Counted from the first letter of the stretch, positions 27,428-37,704 are shown. The stretch: DNA of 64,000 nt from an uncultured Sphingomonadaceae bacterium (GCA_947501325.1 CANMVC010000002.1:1116001-1180000); one strand, 5' to 3'. Notes: generated by a model from the sequence alone, not told the origin. Program-made: numbers and translations.

Positions 27428-27934
27428 ATGCTAAAATATGCGACCCCCCTCCTGATTACCTCCAGCCTTGTTCTCGCAGGCTGTGCGAAAAAGGCGCCGG
27501 AAGAATTACCGCCAGCACCGGCCGGCACAAGCCAACCGACCACTCCACCCCCTTCCGGGCCGGGCTATGCTCCGGGATCGCAGGGCGATTTCCTAGCCAA
27601 CACAATGTCCGATCGCATCCTGTTTGATACTGATCGCTATAATGTGGATGCGCAGGATCAGGTTGTTCTGCAAAGCCAAGCCCAGTGGCTGGCCCAGCAT
27701 CCCAATGCACGGATCACCATTGAAGGCCATGCCGACGAACGCGGGACACGCGATTATAACCTCGCGCTTGGTGAGCGTCGTGCCAATGCTGCGAAAAACT
27801 ATCTCGCGTCATTGGGGGTCAGTCCGACCCGGATGACCACAGTGAGCTACGGCAAAGAGCGTCCTGACGCATTGGGTTCCAACGAAGCGGCTTGGGCGCA
27901 AAACCGCCGTGCTGTGAGCATCGTCGTTCAATAA
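27428..27934 (+). CDS. pal: peptidoglycan-associated lipoprotein
   Basis: 168 residues: lipobox VLAGC, Pro-rich linker, and an OmpA-like peptidoglycan-binding domain ([43 protein letters not shown]). Last gene of the tol operon, 91 bp after tolB, with a GGAG site. Its transcript ends at the symmetrical terminator just downstream. Confidence 0.97.
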   Translation: MLKYATPLLITSSLVLAGCAKKAPEELPPAPAGTSQPTTPPPSGPGYAPGSQGDFLANTMSDRILFDTDRYNVDAQDQVVLQSQAQWLAQHPNARITIEGHADERGTRDYNLALGERRANAAKNYLASLGVSPTRMTTVSYGKERPDALGSNEAAWAQNRRAVSIVVQ

Positions 27935-27952
27935 ACGCATAAATCACATATG

Positions 27953-27990
27953 AAAAAGGCCGCTAACCCGACAGGGCAGCGGCCTTTTTT
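27953..27990. terminator. bidirectional terminator between pal and the convergent gene
   Basis: AAAAAGGCCGCT (from 27953) and AGCGGCCTTTTTT (27978-27990) form a 12-bp stem with A- and T-runs on both sides, so it can end transcripts from both directions. Confidence 0.9.
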
Positions 27991-28007
27991 GTGTCTGGCT
28001 ATCAGCC

Positions 28008-28304
28008 TTATTTTTTGGTGCCGCTCATCGCCATTTCACCAAAAGCGCCGGCATTGACAGAACCGGTCAGAACGCCGTCAACTACGGTTGCTTTGCCTTC
28101 CAGTTTCATTGGCATGGGCACGGTCATGTTCATGACCCAGGTCAGCTCATTGCCGTCAATTTTGCCGTCTTCCAGTTCCATGGAGCCCATGGAGCCCTCA
28201 TTTGTACCTGTGAACGTGTCGCCGTCGGTGACAATTGTCACGACAGAATTTTGGTCGCCCATTGGGGATTTGGTTACGCAATCATATGAACCATCGATAG
28301 ACAT
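28008..28304 (-). CDS. small conserved hypothetical protein
   Basis: 98 residues beginning MSIDGSYDCVTKSPMGDQ, with alternating strands (SVVTIVTDGDTFTGTN, LTWVMNMTVPMPMKLEGKATV, LTGSVNAGAFGEMAMSG). No signal peptide. I recall similar short proteins of unknown function in other sphingomonads; the strand pattern suggests a small lipocalin- or START-like beta-barrel. AGGAGA precedes the ATG. Confidence 0.75.
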   Translation of the reverse strand: MSIDGSYDCVTKSPMGDQNSVVTIVTDGDTFTGTNEGSMGSMELEDGKIDGNELTWVMNMTVPMPMKLEGKATVVDGVLTGSVNAGAFGEMAMSGTKK

Positions 28305-28341
28305 ATTCTTCTCCTTTTAAATCAAAGCTCTGAAACGGCGA

Positions 28342-31257
28342 TCAGTCTTGGCCGACGGCCGAATCATTCGAACTGTCTGCTTTACTAACATCGGTGTTAC
28401 CAGCTTCATAGCCGCGATATTCGATTGGCATATCAAGCGCTTCGAGCTGCGTCTTGATCTTGTCCGCGTCACCGACAATCACCCAGGTGAATTTATCCGG
28501 ATCAATTGCGCCCGCCATCGCTTTGTTGAGATCATCCGTCGTCAGTGCCTTATAGCGATCCGCCACGGTTTCGGCATAGTTGGAAGGCCGCTGGAACATC
28601 ACATCGCCCTGCATCTGGCCGAGCACCCGGCTGGACTGTTCAAATTGTCCTGGCAACTGACGAACATTGCCATTCACGGTGCGCTCCAGTTCTGCCTGGG
28701 TAACACCATTATCGCCAAGAAAACCTTCAACTTGACCTAAAATCGCCGCAACCGCAGGACCTGTCTGATTGGTCTGCACCGGCGCGCGAATGATATAGGG
28801 CACGTCATGCTCACCGCGCAGGACTGTATTGCGCGTGCCATAGCTCCAGCCTTTGGTTTCGCGCAGGTCCATATTGATCCGTGACAGGAAATTACCGCCG
28901 AGAACTTCATTGGCAGCGTTCAGGGTCAGCAAATCATCGGTGCCTTTGACTGGGAGCACTTGTCCGGCAAGGATCATCGATTGCGGGCTATTGGCGCGAT
29001 GGATGACAACGATTTTGCCTTCCGCTTCGGGAATGGCGGCATCGAAATTCTTGTCGGCCGCTGGCTGACCTTCCGGCTGCCACTGGCCAAAGCGCATTTC
29101 AAGCTTTTCAAGCAAGGCCTGACGGTCAATCTGCCCAACCGCGAAGATGCTCGCATTTTCAGGACGCATCCAGCTCTGATGGAAATTCACCAGATCGTCA
29201 CGGGTGATCGCGGCCACCGATTCCTTCGTCCCATTGCCGGAAAGCCCGCGGCCATAGGGATGGGCGTCACCGAATAGCAGCGGAGGCAGCGCATTGGTTG
29301 CGACGCTTTGGGGATCGCTCTCTTCGCGATCAATTGTAGTGAGTTGCTGGACCCGAATGCGTTCCAGATCATCTGTTCTGAAGGCCGGATTTTTGACGAT
29401 GTCCGCCATCAGATCGAGCGATGCATCCAGATTAGGATTGACCGCACTCAAATCTACTGTTGTCCGGTCCCGTCCGCCGCCAACGCTGACATTCGCGCCC
29501 AAACGCTCCTGCTGCTCGGCAATCTGGACCGAGGTCAGGCTGGTCGTGCCTTCTTCCATCAATGCAGTGGTAAAATTATGGAGCCCGATCTTTTCGGCGG
29601 GGTCCGCAGCAGCGCCGGCATCGAAAGACAAGGTCACCCGGGTCATCGGCACAGCATCGCGACGGGCGAAATAGACTTTGATCCCGTTCGACAATGTCGA
29701 CGTTTCGACGTCCGGAAAATCTACATTGGGCACGTCCCCAACCGGAGGAAGCGATGACCGGTCGACTGTTACTGCACCAGCATCCTCTCCACTATCCTGG
29801 GTATAAAAGGCCGGACTGGTCAGCGATCCGGTGCGTGCGCCTTTACCGGATTCAACTTCCTCATAGGCTTCGCGCTCGCCAGGCACCACGCGAATACCAA
29901 CAACCGGCCGTGTCAGCCATTTCTTCATCGCTGCGGTCACCGATGCGGGCGTTGCCGACGCCAGCCGTTCCAATTCTTTCTTGTAATATTTCGGATCATC
30001 GGAATAAAGCTCGCCCTGCGCCAGCGCGGTGGCCTTGCCATTAAAGCCGCCAACCTGCTCCAATCCCGCTATCCGGGCCGCGGCATCGCGGGTCGCAACC
30101 CGCTGCACTTCATCTTCGGTCGGACCGTTTTCAATGAAGTCGGCGATGATATCATCCAGACGCTTGGCAACGACATCGGCATCCTCACCCGGCTTCACAT
30201 CCGCCTGAATCTGCACCAGACTGCCATGGACAAAAGGCAGCACGAACGCAGAAACCGCCACGGCGTTTTTCTCTTCGCGCACCATGATATTATCAAGCCG
30301 CGAGCTGGCCAGACCGCCCAGCACGGTCATGCCGACATCAAGCGGCGTGTAATCGGGGTCATTGAGACCCGGCACCACCCAGTTGCGATATATCCGCGTG
30401 GTCGCAACCTTGTCTTTCATCACATCAAAAACCGGCGCGTCCAAAGTCGGCAGTTCCGGGTTCAGCACTGGTATCGGCTTGCCCTTTGGAATGGCGCCAA
30501 ACCATTTTTCCACCAGCGGCTTGGCGGTCGCGGCATCGATATCACCGGCGAGTACCAAAATTGCATTATTGGGACCATAATGGTCGATAAACCATTGCTT
30601 CATGTCATCCAGAGAAGCGGCTTCGAGATCTTCCAACGATCCGATCGTGCTGTGGCCGTAAGGATGCGCGTCCGGGAACAGCAATTCCGTCTGGCGATAG
30701 CTTACCAGACCATAAGGCCGGTTATCGCCCTGACGCTTCTCGTTCGAAACAACACCAATCTGGTTGTCGAGCTTTTCCTGCGTCACCGCGCCGAGCAGAT
30801 GGCCCATACGGTCACTTTCGAGGAACAGGGCCACTTCGAGGGCCGATTTTGGCACTGTCTGAAAATAGTTGGTGCGGTCCAGCCAGGTCGTGCCGTTCAG
30901 ATCTGTTGCACCAATTTGACGCAGCGGTTCAAAATAGTCACCCGGTGCGTTTTCGGAGCCATTGAACATGATATGCTCGAAAAGATGGGCATAGCCCGTT
31001 TTGCCTTCCGGCTCATGCGCAGAGCCGACACCATACCAGATTGAAACCGCCACAATCGGTGCCTTGCGATCGGTGTGGATCAAAACTTTCAGACCATTGT
31101 CCAGGGTAAACCGCTCGTAAGGAATATTAACGGCGTCGACCAGCTCACTGACCGGTGCAGGCGTGGCACCACTATGATCGTCGGCCAGAGCCGGGGCAGC
31201 GAAGCTTAAAGCCGTGGAGGCAAGCGCAAGCGCAATCGTACGGGGGAAACGTGACAT
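28342..31257 (-). CDS. M16 family zinc metallopeptidase, two-domain
   Basis: 971 residues from ATG 31257 (GAGGA 7 nt upstream); the in-frame extension upstream is not family-like. A signal peptide (TIALALASTALSFAAPALA) exports it. The zinc site HLFEH is at residues 91-95, with the distal Glu region further on. A second M16-like half (about 520-940) lacks the motif and is the inactive partner domain, as in pitrilysins. It probably degrades peptides in the periplasm. It ends 37 bp before the small hypothetical gene. Confidence 0.95.
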   Translation of the reverse strand: MSRFPRTIALALASTALSFAAPALADDHSGATPAPVSELVDAVNIPYERFTLDNGLKVLIHTDRKAPIVAVSIWYGVGSAHEPEGKTGYAHLFEHIMFNGSENAPGDYFEPLRQIGATDLNGTTWLDRTNYFQTVPKSALEVALFLESDRMGHLLGAVTQEKLDNQIGVVSNEKRQGDNRPYGLVSYRQTELLFPDAHPYGHSTIGSLEDLEAASLDDMKQWFIDHYGPNNAILVLAGDIDAATAKPLVEKWFGAIPKGKPIPVLNPELPTLDAPVFDVMKDKVATTRIYRNWVVPGLNDPDYTPLDVGMTVLGGLASSRLDNIMVREEKNAVAVSAFVLPFVHGSLVQIQADVKPGEDADVVAKRLDDIIADFIENGPTEDEVQRVATRDAAARIAGLEQVGGFNGKATALAQGELYSDDPKYYKKELERLASATPASVTAAMKKWLTRPVVGIRVVPGEREAYEEVESGKGARTGSLTSPAFYTQDSGEDAGAVTVDRSSLPPVGDVPNVDFPDVETSTLSNGIKVYFARRDAVPMTRVTLSFDAGAAADPAEKIGLHNFTTALMEEGTTSLTSVQIAEQQERLGANVSVGGGRDRTTVDLSAVNPNLDASLDLMADIVKNPAFRTDDLERIRVQQLTTIDREESDPQSVATNALPPLLFGDAHPYGRGLSGNGTKESVAAITRDDLVNFHQSWMRPENASIFAVGQIDRQALLEKLEMRFGQWQPEGQPAADKNFDAAIPEAEGKIVVIHRANSPQSMILAGQVLPVKGTDDLLTLNAANEVLGGNFLSRINMDLRETKGWSYGTRNTVLRGEHDVPYIIRAPVQTNQTGPAVAAILGQVEGFLGDNGVTQAELERTVNGNVRQLPGQFEQSSRVLGQMQGDVMFQRPSNYAETVADRYKALTTDDLNKAMAGAIDPDKFTWVIVGDADKIKTQLEALDMPIEYRGYEAGNTDVSKADSSNDSAVGQD

Positions 31258-31398
31258 CCGGAGATCCTCTTCAAATATTGTATATCTGGAAACTACTATG
31301 AGCATGCGGACTTGTCGCGCAAGTCCTGTTTGGTCTTCGACAAACAGTAGACTCGCATCGACCAACTACAATGCCGATGAAAGAGACAGGACAAGAAC

Positions 31399-32025
31399 CT
31401 ATTTCTTTTTCCAGCCCCAGAACAAATGGCACGGCAAGATGTTCCAAATCGAATAGCCGTTATCAATCCGATCGAAATGCGGCGCCATGAAATCGCGGGC
31501 GCGTTTGACGAATTGATAGACCAGAAAGGCGCCACCCGGACGCAGGGCGTCATATGTTTCTTTTGCTATTTTGGGACCGAGCTGATTGGGCAAGGTCGAG
31601 AATGGCAGGCCTGACAGGATATAGTCGGCTTTGTCATGACCCAGATCACGGATAATCTGCTGCACATCGGCTGCTGATCCATGGATCGGATAGAAGCGGC
31701 TGTCTCTGATACTACGGCTCAGATAATCGATAAAATCAGAGTTTAGATCGATCACAATCAAGGTCGCGTCGGGCTTCATGCGTTCCAATACAGGCCGGCA
31801 GAATGTTCCTACACCGGGACCATATTCGACAAACACATCGCATTCGTCCCATTTGACGGGCTCCAGCATCTTTTTGACAGTTGTGGCCGAAGAGGGGATG
31901 ATCGATCCCACCATGACAGGATGCTTCACAAAGCCTTTGAAAAAGACACCCCATGCACCGAATGTTCGGGTAGCGCGGAGCTTGATTCGGTCCAGAAGTG
32001 GCGCTTTTGCAATGCTGTTGGTCAA
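31399..32025 (-). CDS. phospholipid N-methyltransferase-like protein (PmtA type)
   Basis: 208 residues with a class I SAM fold: motif I VFVEYGPGVGTFCRPVLERM, IVIDLNSDFIDYL, DYILSGLPFSTLP, then GGAFLVYQFV. The N-terminal amphipathic stretch with GVFFKGFVKHPVMVGSIIPS and the LPF motif resemble PmtA-like enzymes that methylate phosphatidylethanolamine toward phosphatidylcholine. An rRNA-adenine-dimethylase-like fold is the alternative. It stands alone between divergent neighbours. Confidence 0.75.
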   Translation of the reverse strand: MTNSIAKAPLLDRIKLRATRTFGAWGVFFKGFVKHPVMVGSIIPSSATTVKKMLEPVKWDECDVFVEYGPGVGTFCRPVLERMKPDATLIVIDLNSDFIDYLSRSIRDSRFYPIHGSAADVQQIIRDLGHDKADYILSGLPFSTLPNQLGPKIAKETYDALRPGGAFLVYQFVKRARDFMAPHFDRIDNGYSIWNILPCHLFWGWKKK

Positions 32026-32129
32026 TCAAGCTCTCCTAATGTGATGCCGCTGTCTTACTAAGCCATGGCAGTGACACATTCAAACATCTTCGCGCTTGTC
32101 CGAAAGGATCAGAGGTTTAAAAGAGGGTT

Positions 32130-32495
32130 ATGGACCTACATCCGCCCGACTGCATCGCCGTGATATTCTGCGCCCAGCGCACTGCTGACGACGAAGACGC
32201 ATATAATGCCGCTGCCGCTGTGATGAGCAATCTGGCTGCTCAACAATCCGGACATCTCGGTCAGGACAGTAGCCGATCGCAAGACGGGCTGGGCATTACG
32301 ATCAGCTATTGGGAAAATGACGCAGCCGCCAAGGCATGGCGTGATCATCCGGTCCATGCCGCCATTCGCGATCAGGGCCGGGGCAAGTGGTATGAAAGCT
32401 ACACGCTGCATGTCGCGCGCGTGGAACGCAGCTATGATTGGAAGAAACCGGGTAATAGTGAAAAATCTGGGAACGGCAAAAATAGCGTGCCATAG
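32130..32495 (+). CDS. antibiotic biosynthesis monooxygenase (ABM)-domain protein
   Basis: 121 residues: ferredoxin-like fold with CIAVIFCAQRTADDEDAYNAAA, GITISYWENDAAAKAWRDHPVHAAIRDQGRGKWYESYTLHVARVERSY, the usual ABM pattern of small heme-free oxygenases or stress proteins. A Lys/Asn-rich tail follows. The MFS gene begins 6 bp after the stop, so they form one operon. Substrate unknown. Confidence 0.85.
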   Translation: MDLHPPDCIAVIFCAQRTADDEDAYNAAAAVMSNLAAQQSGHLGQDSSRSQDGLGITISYWENDAAAKAWRDHPVHAAIRDQGRGKWYESYTLHVARVERSYDWKKPGNSEKSGNGKNSVP

Positions 32496-32501
32496 GGGCT
32501 C

Positions 32502-33857
32502 ATGGCTGATTCTCCCGCCCCGTCCCTTGCTGCCAAAAAGCACAAACCAATAGACAGCACCCGCATGACGGTGCTTTTCGCGGTCATGCTTGTGACTGCG
32601 TCGGGCAATACGGCGATGCAATCGATATTACCGACCATTGGAACGCAGCTTAATATTCCCGATTTCTGGGTGAGCGCGGCCTTTAGCTGGTCCGCGTTGC
32701 TATGGGTCTACACCGCGCCCAAATGGGCGCGACTGTCGGACCATCGCGGCCGCAAGGCGTTAATGCGGCTCGGCATGATCGGTTTCACCGCATCCATGGC
32801 GCTCGCTGGTTTGGCGCTCTTTCTCGGGCTGCTTGGCTGGTATAGTGCCGTCTGGACCTTCATCTTATTTGCCATTTTCAGAAGCCTGTACGGCGGATTG
32901 GGTTCCGCCGCGCCGCCTGCGGTACAGGCTTATGTCGCGGCCCGTACGCCGCGCGCGGAACGCACCAAGGCCCTGTCGCTTATCTCGTCTTCCTTTGGCC
33001 TTGGTACCATTGTCGGCCCGGCAGTCGCCCCTTTGCTGATTTTACCGTTCCTTGGTCTTTCGAGCCCGATGTTTGCCTTCGCGCTGATCGGCATTTTGGT
33101 GATGGTCGCGCTAGCGCTGAAGCTGCCCAATGATGATCCGGGTTTCGAAGCGCGTGGGGTAGTCACTTCGGAACCCTATAGTGCAGCGCCCTCTGCCGGC
33201 AGCCTGAAGGATGATGGCCATGAGGACCAGCCCGCAGGCAAGGCTGCACAGGTCGGGATCGTTCCCCGGCTGCGTTGGGGCGACAAGCGGATCAAACCCT
33301 GGCTGATCACCGGGATCATGGGGGGCAATGCCCATGCGGTTATTTTGGGTGTTATCGGTTTTCTGGTGCTTGATCGGCTGGGGCTGAGAGACGATCCGAA
33401 AACCGCAATTGAAATGACCGGCATAGTCTTGATGTCCGGGGCCGCCGCCACCTTGCTGGCACAGTGGGGACTGATTCCGCTGTTGCAAATGGGGCCGCGG
33501 TCCTCGGTGCTATGGGGTATGCTGCTAGCCGCCGTCGGGTGTTTCATCATCGGCATATCGCCCGATCTATATGGAATTATCATCGGCTTTGCCGTTAGCT
33601 CTCTGGGCTTCGGCCTGTTCCGCCCCGGCTTTACCGCAGGGGCTTCGCTTGCCGTCGAACGATCCGAGCAAAATGGCGTGGCGGGCATAGTAGCGTCGGT
33701 CAACGGCATGGCGTTTATCGCGTCACCGGCGCTTGGCGTGCTGATCTACACCTATTTCAGCGCGCTACCTTTCTGGATAGCCGTCACCATGTGTCTGTTT
33801 ATCTTTGGCTGGGGCTTTAAAACCCTGCAACTCGATGAGACCGCGACGCAGGATTGA
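32502..33857 (+). CDS. MFS transporter
   Basis: 451 residues with about 12 hydrophobic helices and the MFS loop 2-3 signature in ARLSDHRGRKALMRLGM. A long charged cytoplasmic loop lies in the middle (EPYSAAPSAGSLKDDGHEDQ). Family position suggests a drug or small-metabolite exporter. Co-transcribed with the ABM-domain gene. Confidence 0.9.
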   Translation: MADSPAPSLAAKKHKPIDSTRMTVLFAVMLVTASGNTAMQSILPTIGTQLNIPDFWVSAAFSWSALLWVYTAPKWARLSDHRGRKALMRLGMIGFTASMALAGLALFLGLLGWYSAVWTFILFAIFRSLYGGLGSAAPPAVQAYVAARTPRAERTKALSLISSSFGLGTIVGPAVAPLLILPFLGLSSPMFAFALIGILVMVALALKLPNDDPGFEARGVVTSEPYSAAPSAGSLKDDGHEDQPAGKAAQVGIVPRLRWGDKRIKPWLITGIMGGNAHAVILGVIGFLVLDRLGLRDDPKTAIEMTGIVLMSGAAATLLAQWGLIPLLQMGPRSSVLWGMLLAAVGCFIIGISPDLYGIIIGFAVSSLGFGLFRPGFTAGASLAVERSEQNGVAGIVASVNGMAFIASPALGVLIYTYFSALPFWIAVTMCLFIFGWGFKTLQLDETATQD

Positions 33858-33956
33858 CGGGACAAGGCCCACCCATCTCAAAACTGCCGAAGCATCGGCT
33901 TGATCGGACCGTTTTCAGAGCCGCCGCAACAGGTTCAGGATACGCACAGAAACGTC

Positions 33957-36293
33957 CTATACGTCATGCTTGCTCTGGTTGACGGGCGTTAGCATACCGG
34001 GCGAGACAAAACCTATTGGTTCGGCCCGCATCGCATTTTGTTTCAGCTTCGCTTCCATCTTGGAATATTCTTCCTCCATTTCCGGCGTCACTGAGGCACG
34101 GCTGTCTTTCAACGCTTTCTCAAAATGCTTCATCGATACGGTTTCCACCAGTCCGCCATGCTCGCGCAAAGCGTATAGCCCGGCACGCCGCACCAGATCC
34201 TCCAGATCAGCTCCGGAATAGCGCTCAGCCCGTTCCGCAATCACGTCCAGATCGACATCCTTGGCCATAGGCATTTTGGCCGTATGAATAGCCAAAATGC
34301 GGCGGCGACCGTCTTTTTCGGGAACCGGCACGTAGACCAGTTCATCAAAGCGGCCGGGCCGCAACAGCGCCGGGTCAACCAGACCGGGGCGGTTTGTCGC
34401 ACCGATAAGGATCACTGACTGCATCTCTTCGAGCCCGTCCATTTCAGCAAGGATCGTATTCACGACCCGCTCGGTCACCTGCGGTTCACCCACTCCGCGA
34501 CCACGGGCCGGGACCAGACTGTCAATCTCGTCGATGAACAATATGGTTGGTGCAACCTGCCGGGCACGGGCGAACAGCCGGGCAATCTGCTGCTCGCTTT
34601 CGCCATACCATTTCGACAACAGATCGCTGGATTTGGTGGCAATGAAATTGGCCTCTGCTTCTCGGGCCACCGCTTTCGCGAGCAATGTCTTGCCGGTTCC
34701 GGGCGGCCCATAGAGCAAAAATCCCTTGGCCGGGCGAATACCCAGACGGGTAAACGCCTCTGGATTTTTCATCGGCAGCTCAATGCCTTCTTTCAAACGC
34801 ACCTGCGCGTCGTCCAGACCGCCAATATCTTCCCATCGCACATCCGGAGCCTGCACCATGACCTCGCGCATGGCGGATGGCTGCACCCGTTTCAGCGCCT
34901 CGACAAAATCATCGCGGCGCACGACCAGTTCTTCCAGCACTTCCGGTGGCACGGTTTCGGATTCCAGATCCAGTTTCGGCATGATCCGGCGAACCGCTTC
35001 AATCGCAGCCTCGCGCGTCAAGGCAGCCAGATCGGCACCAACAAAGCCATATGTCGTGCGCGCCAGTTCCTGAAGGTTGACCGCTGGTTCCAAAGGCATG
35101 CCGCGTGTATGAATGCCCAGGATTTCCTTGCGACCGCGCATGTCGGGAACACCCACAATAATTTCCCGGTCAAACCTCCCGGGACGGCGCAACGCTTCAT
35201 CAATTGCCTCGGGACGGTTAGTGGCAGCAATCACAACCAGATTGAGGCGTGATTCAAGGCCGTCCATCAGAGTCAACAGCTGGGCCACCAGCCGCTTTTC
35301 GGTTTCGCCCTGCACTTCGCCGCGTTTGGGAGCGATCGAGTCGATTTCATCGATGAACAATATCGAGGGCGCTGCCTTGGTTGCGGCTTCAAAAACCTCT
35401 CGCAGCTTCTTCTCGGACTCGCCATAAGCGGAACCCATGATTTCCGGACCGTTGATCAGGAAAAATTCTGCGTCACTTTCATTTGCCACAGCACGCGCCA
35501 GACGGGTCTTGCCTGTACCTGGAGGGCCATGTAGCAACACTCCGCGTGGCGGATCGACGCCAAGGCGAGTGAATAATTGCGGGTAGCGCAACGGCAGCTC
35601 GACCATTTCGCGCAATTGGTCGATGGTTTCGTGTAATCCGCCAATATCATCATAGGTCACATCAGCACGGCGATGTTCCGTTGATTCTTCATATTCCGGG
35701 CGCAGTTCGACCTCGGTATTCTCGTCGATATGCACAAAACCCTTGGGTACGGTCGACACGACCATCAGACGGATCTGGGTCAGCGAGAAAGCGGGCGCCG
35801 CCAGCATTTGCTGCAACTGTGGTGGCATATCGCTGCGGTCGACCTGCTGCTGGCCGTGGGTCGCAACAAAATCACCAGCGTTTAGGGGCCGACCCATGAA
35901 GCTGCGTTTCAGTCCGGCTCCGCTACCATGCAGGCGCAGGTCTTTTTGTGCCGGAGCAAAGATGACTTTCTTGGCCGGCTTGGATTCGACCTTACGAATT
36001 TCGACAAAATCCCCGGAACCGACACCGGCATTGGCCCGCTGCAAACCATCGAGGCGGACGAAATCCAGTCCTTCATCCTCAGGATAAGGCAAGACAGCAC
36101 GTGCCGGAGTTGCCTGTTTGCCGCCTATCTCAACGACATCGCCTTCCATCAAGCCCAATTTGCTCAAATTATCGCGAGACAAACGCGCTAATCCGCGGCC
36201 GCTATCTTCGGGCCGGGCATTGGCCACTTGCAACTTTAACATTTGGGATTCGGATTCGGGCTCAGATTTGGGTTCGGATTTGGGATCAGACAT
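33957..36293 (-). CDS. CDC48/VAT-type AAA+ ATPase
   Basis: 778 residues from ATG 36293. An acidic Ser/Glu/Pro N-tail ([14 protein letters not shown]) is followed by a double-psi-barrel N-domain ([21 protein letters not shown]), a CDC48_2 domain, and two AAA modules. D1: [48 protein letters not shown]2: [47 protein letters not shown]. Both Walker motifs and arginine fingers look intact. It should unfold protein substrates as a hexamer. The archaeal/eukaryotic-type gene is patchily found in bacteria, including several sphingomonads. Confidence 0.95.
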   Translation of the reverse strand: MSDPKSEPKSEPESESQMLKLQVANARPEDSGRGLARLSRDNLSKLGLMEGDVVEIGGKQATPARAVLPYPEDEGLDFVRLDGLQRANAGVGSGDFVEIRKVESKPAKKVIFAPAQKDLRLHGSGAGLKRSFMGRPLNAGDFVATHGQQQVDRSDMPPQLQQMLAAPAFSLTQIRLMVVSTVPKGFVHIDENTEVELRPEYEESTEHRRADVTYDDIGGLHETIDQLREMVELPLRYPQLFTRLGVDPPRGVLLHGPPGTGKTRLARAVANESDAEFFLINGPEIMGSAYGESEKKLREVFEAATKAAPSILFIDEIDSIAPKRGEVQGETEKRLVAQLLTLMDGLESRLNLVVIAATNRPEAIDEALRRPGRFDREIIVGVPDMRGRKEILGIHTRGMPLEPAVNLQELARTTYGFVGADLAALTREAAIEAVRRIMPKLDLESETVPPEVLEELVVRRDDFVEALKRVQPSAMREVMVQAPDVRWEDIGGLDDAQVRLKEGIELPMKNPEAFTRLGIRPAKGFLLYGPPGTGKTLLAKAVAREAEANFIATKSSDLLSKWYGESEQQIARLFARARQVAPTILFIDEIDSLVPARGRGVGEPQVTERVVNTILAEMDGLEEMQSVILIGATNRPGLVDPALLRPGRFDELVYVPVPEKDGRRRILAIHTAKMPMAKDVDLDVIAERAERYSGADLEDLVRRAGLYALREHGGLVETVSMKHFEKALKDSRASVTPEMEEEYSKMEAKLKQNAMRAEPIGFVSPGMLTPVNQSKHDV

Positions 36294-36413
36294 AGGGGGA
36301 TGAACTCCTGCCGCTCTTATTGTTTCCAACAAGATAGGGAGGCGTCCGCCATTATGCGACCCTGAATTTACCAGAATCCTCGCTTAGAGGATCGACAGAC
36401 CCGTATTTCAGGC

Positions 36414-36444
36414 AAAAAAAAGGCCAATCCCGAAGGACTGGCCT
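36414..36444 (-). terminator. leftward intrinsic terminator without a gene upstream
   Basis: Read on the minus strand, AGGCCAGTCC and GGATTGGCCT form a 10-bp stem (one G-U) with a TTCG tetraloop, followed by a T-run of 7-8. It lies 121 bp upstream of the cdc48 start in cdc48's own direction, so it ends a short transcript or attenuates the cdc48 leader. Confidence 0.85.
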
Positions 36445-36580
36445 ATAAAAGTTTTTAGGAGAGGATGCCTGAAAGGCGAGTTCTAATTGGCCGAGAATCG
36501 ATTATGTTGCAAGTGCGAAAAGAACATCGCGAGTTGCATATTATGCAAGGCAATGATTATGCTAGCGCCCTGATTTAGCC
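36414..36580 (-). ncRNA. candidate small RNA ending at the orphan terminator
   Basis: Only the 3' end is supported directly: the strong terminator at 36414-36444. Before it, in RNA sense, come a GCCTTTCAGGC mini-hairpin and a CCTCTCC single-stranded stretch, resembling the anti-Shine-Dalgarno loops of alphaproteobacterial sRNAs. The 5' end is a guess. Confidence 0.35.
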
Positions 36581-36596
36581 AATCTATTCACATTTA

Positions 36597-36615
36597 GTGC
36601 AATTTTGCGTTGCAC
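36597..36615. promoter_or_regulatory. inverted repeat before the LysR gene
   Basis: GTGCAA-TTTTGCG-TTGCAC, a perfect 6-bp inverted repeat with 7-base spacer. It contains the TGCA-type core often seen in LysR recognition sites and lies 33 bp before ATG 36648. Confidence 0.4.
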
Positions 36616-36647
36616 AATTCGCATTTAGTCGCGATATCGTTCCCACC

Positions 36648-37526
36648 ATGCGACGTCTCCCTCCCCTACGCGCCTTGGAAGCCTTTATTCGCGTCGCACG
36701 ACTCGGCTCTTCTAAAGCGGCGGCTGCCGAATTGGCGCTCTCGGCGCCGGCATTGAGTCGTCGAATCAAATCACTCGAAGATCATATTGGAAAGCCGCTA
36801 TTTGAACGCCGCAACCAATCGATGATTTTGAACGACGATGGCCAGCTGCTGCTCGATGCAGTGGCTCCGGCAATGGAAACCATTGGTGAAGCGGTCGATC
36901 AAATGACCGTCAGCGGCAATGATTTGCGGTTGCGCCTTGGCGTGCTGCCACTTTTCGGAGCGACGCGTCTGGTGCCTCGCCTACCGGAATTGAGAAAGCT
37001 CTATCCGAATCTGCATATCGATGTAGATACCTCCACCCATGCCGAAAATATGCTGGGTGACGTGATTGATGCGGCGATCATCATTGCGGATCATGTCGAT
37101 CCTAATCTCTATGCGGTCAAGCTCGACAGCAACAAGGTTTATGCGATTGCGGCAACCGATCTTGTTCACGGGGCCAATGCCATAAAGACACCGCAAGATT
37201 TGAAGGACCACAATATCCTGATACATAGCGATATGGCCAAAGCCTTTGATCGCTGGAAAGAAGCGGTGGGTCTGCCCGATCTCGATCCTGCCAGCGTCGA
37301 TCAAATGAACAGCGGACCGTTGATGCTGGAAGCCGCCGCCCAGGGCTTGGGCGTAGCGATCATGCATGGCGGTCATTTCTCCGACGCCAATGACCCGCGC
37401 CTCGCGCGCCTGTTCGATTATGATATCGATAGTCCCTATTCCTATTGGTTCGTCTGCCGCAAGCGGGACAAGAAAAACCGTGCCGTACGGATTTTTCATG
37501 ACTGGGTCGTAAAAGCGGGCCTTTAA
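36648..37526 (+). CDS. LysR-family regulator (GcvA-like)
   Basis: 292 residues. HTH: LPPLRALEAFIRVARLGSSKAAAAELALSAPALSRRIKSLEDHIGKPLFER, close to the GcvA subgroup, followed by a periplasmic-binding-like effector domain. ATG 36648 starts MRRLPPLRAL; the in-frame extension from 36597 would cover the inverted repeat. No obvious neighbouring target; its divergent neighbour is cdc48. Confidence 0.93.
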   Translation: MRRLPPLRALEAFIRVARLGSSKAAAAELALSAPALSRRIKSLEDHIGKPLFERRNQSMILNDDGQLLLDAVAPAMETIGEAVDQMTVSGNDLRLRLGVLPLFGATRLVPRLPELRKLYPNLHIDVDTSTHAENMLGDVIDAAIIIADHVDPNLYAVKLDSNKVYAIAATDLVHGANAIKTPQDLKDHNILIHSDMAKAFDRWKEAVGLPDLDPASVDQMNSGPLMLEAAAQGLGVAIMHGGHFSDANDPRLARLFDYDIDSPYSYWFVCRKRDKKNRAVRIFHDWVVKAGL

Positions 37527-37704
37527 GCGACGAAACGTGCGCGCTTAGCCGACAGGCTTCCATGACATTTTCACCATTTTATGCTAATATTGATAGATCG
37601 TCACGCGTAATCGGCAATTATTGTCGTAAAGCCAAATATTTGGGAACCTTATTTCGAGTCTTTCGTAATATAGTAGTCCATAATATAAATATTGGAGAAA
37701 ATGC

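Larger units (their letters stand above)
36294..36647. other. divergent gap between cdc48 and LysR gene
   Basis: 354 bp. It should contain both divergent promoters. It also holds a leftward intrinsic terminator (36414-36444) with no gene upstream of it, and GTGCAA-N7-TTGCAC (36597-36615), a perfect inverted repeat 33 bp before the LysR start that may be its autoregulatory site. Confidence 0.7.

Noticed and set aside
36465-36578. 37-residue open frame starting in AGGAGAGGATG
   Set aside because: The Shine-Dalgarno is too close to the ATG, the product looks random, and it runs antisense to the predicted small RNA.
36612-36648. Longer N-terminus for the LysR protein (from 36597)
   Set aside because: It would place the inverted repeat inside the coding region, and the family starts at MRRLPPLRAL.
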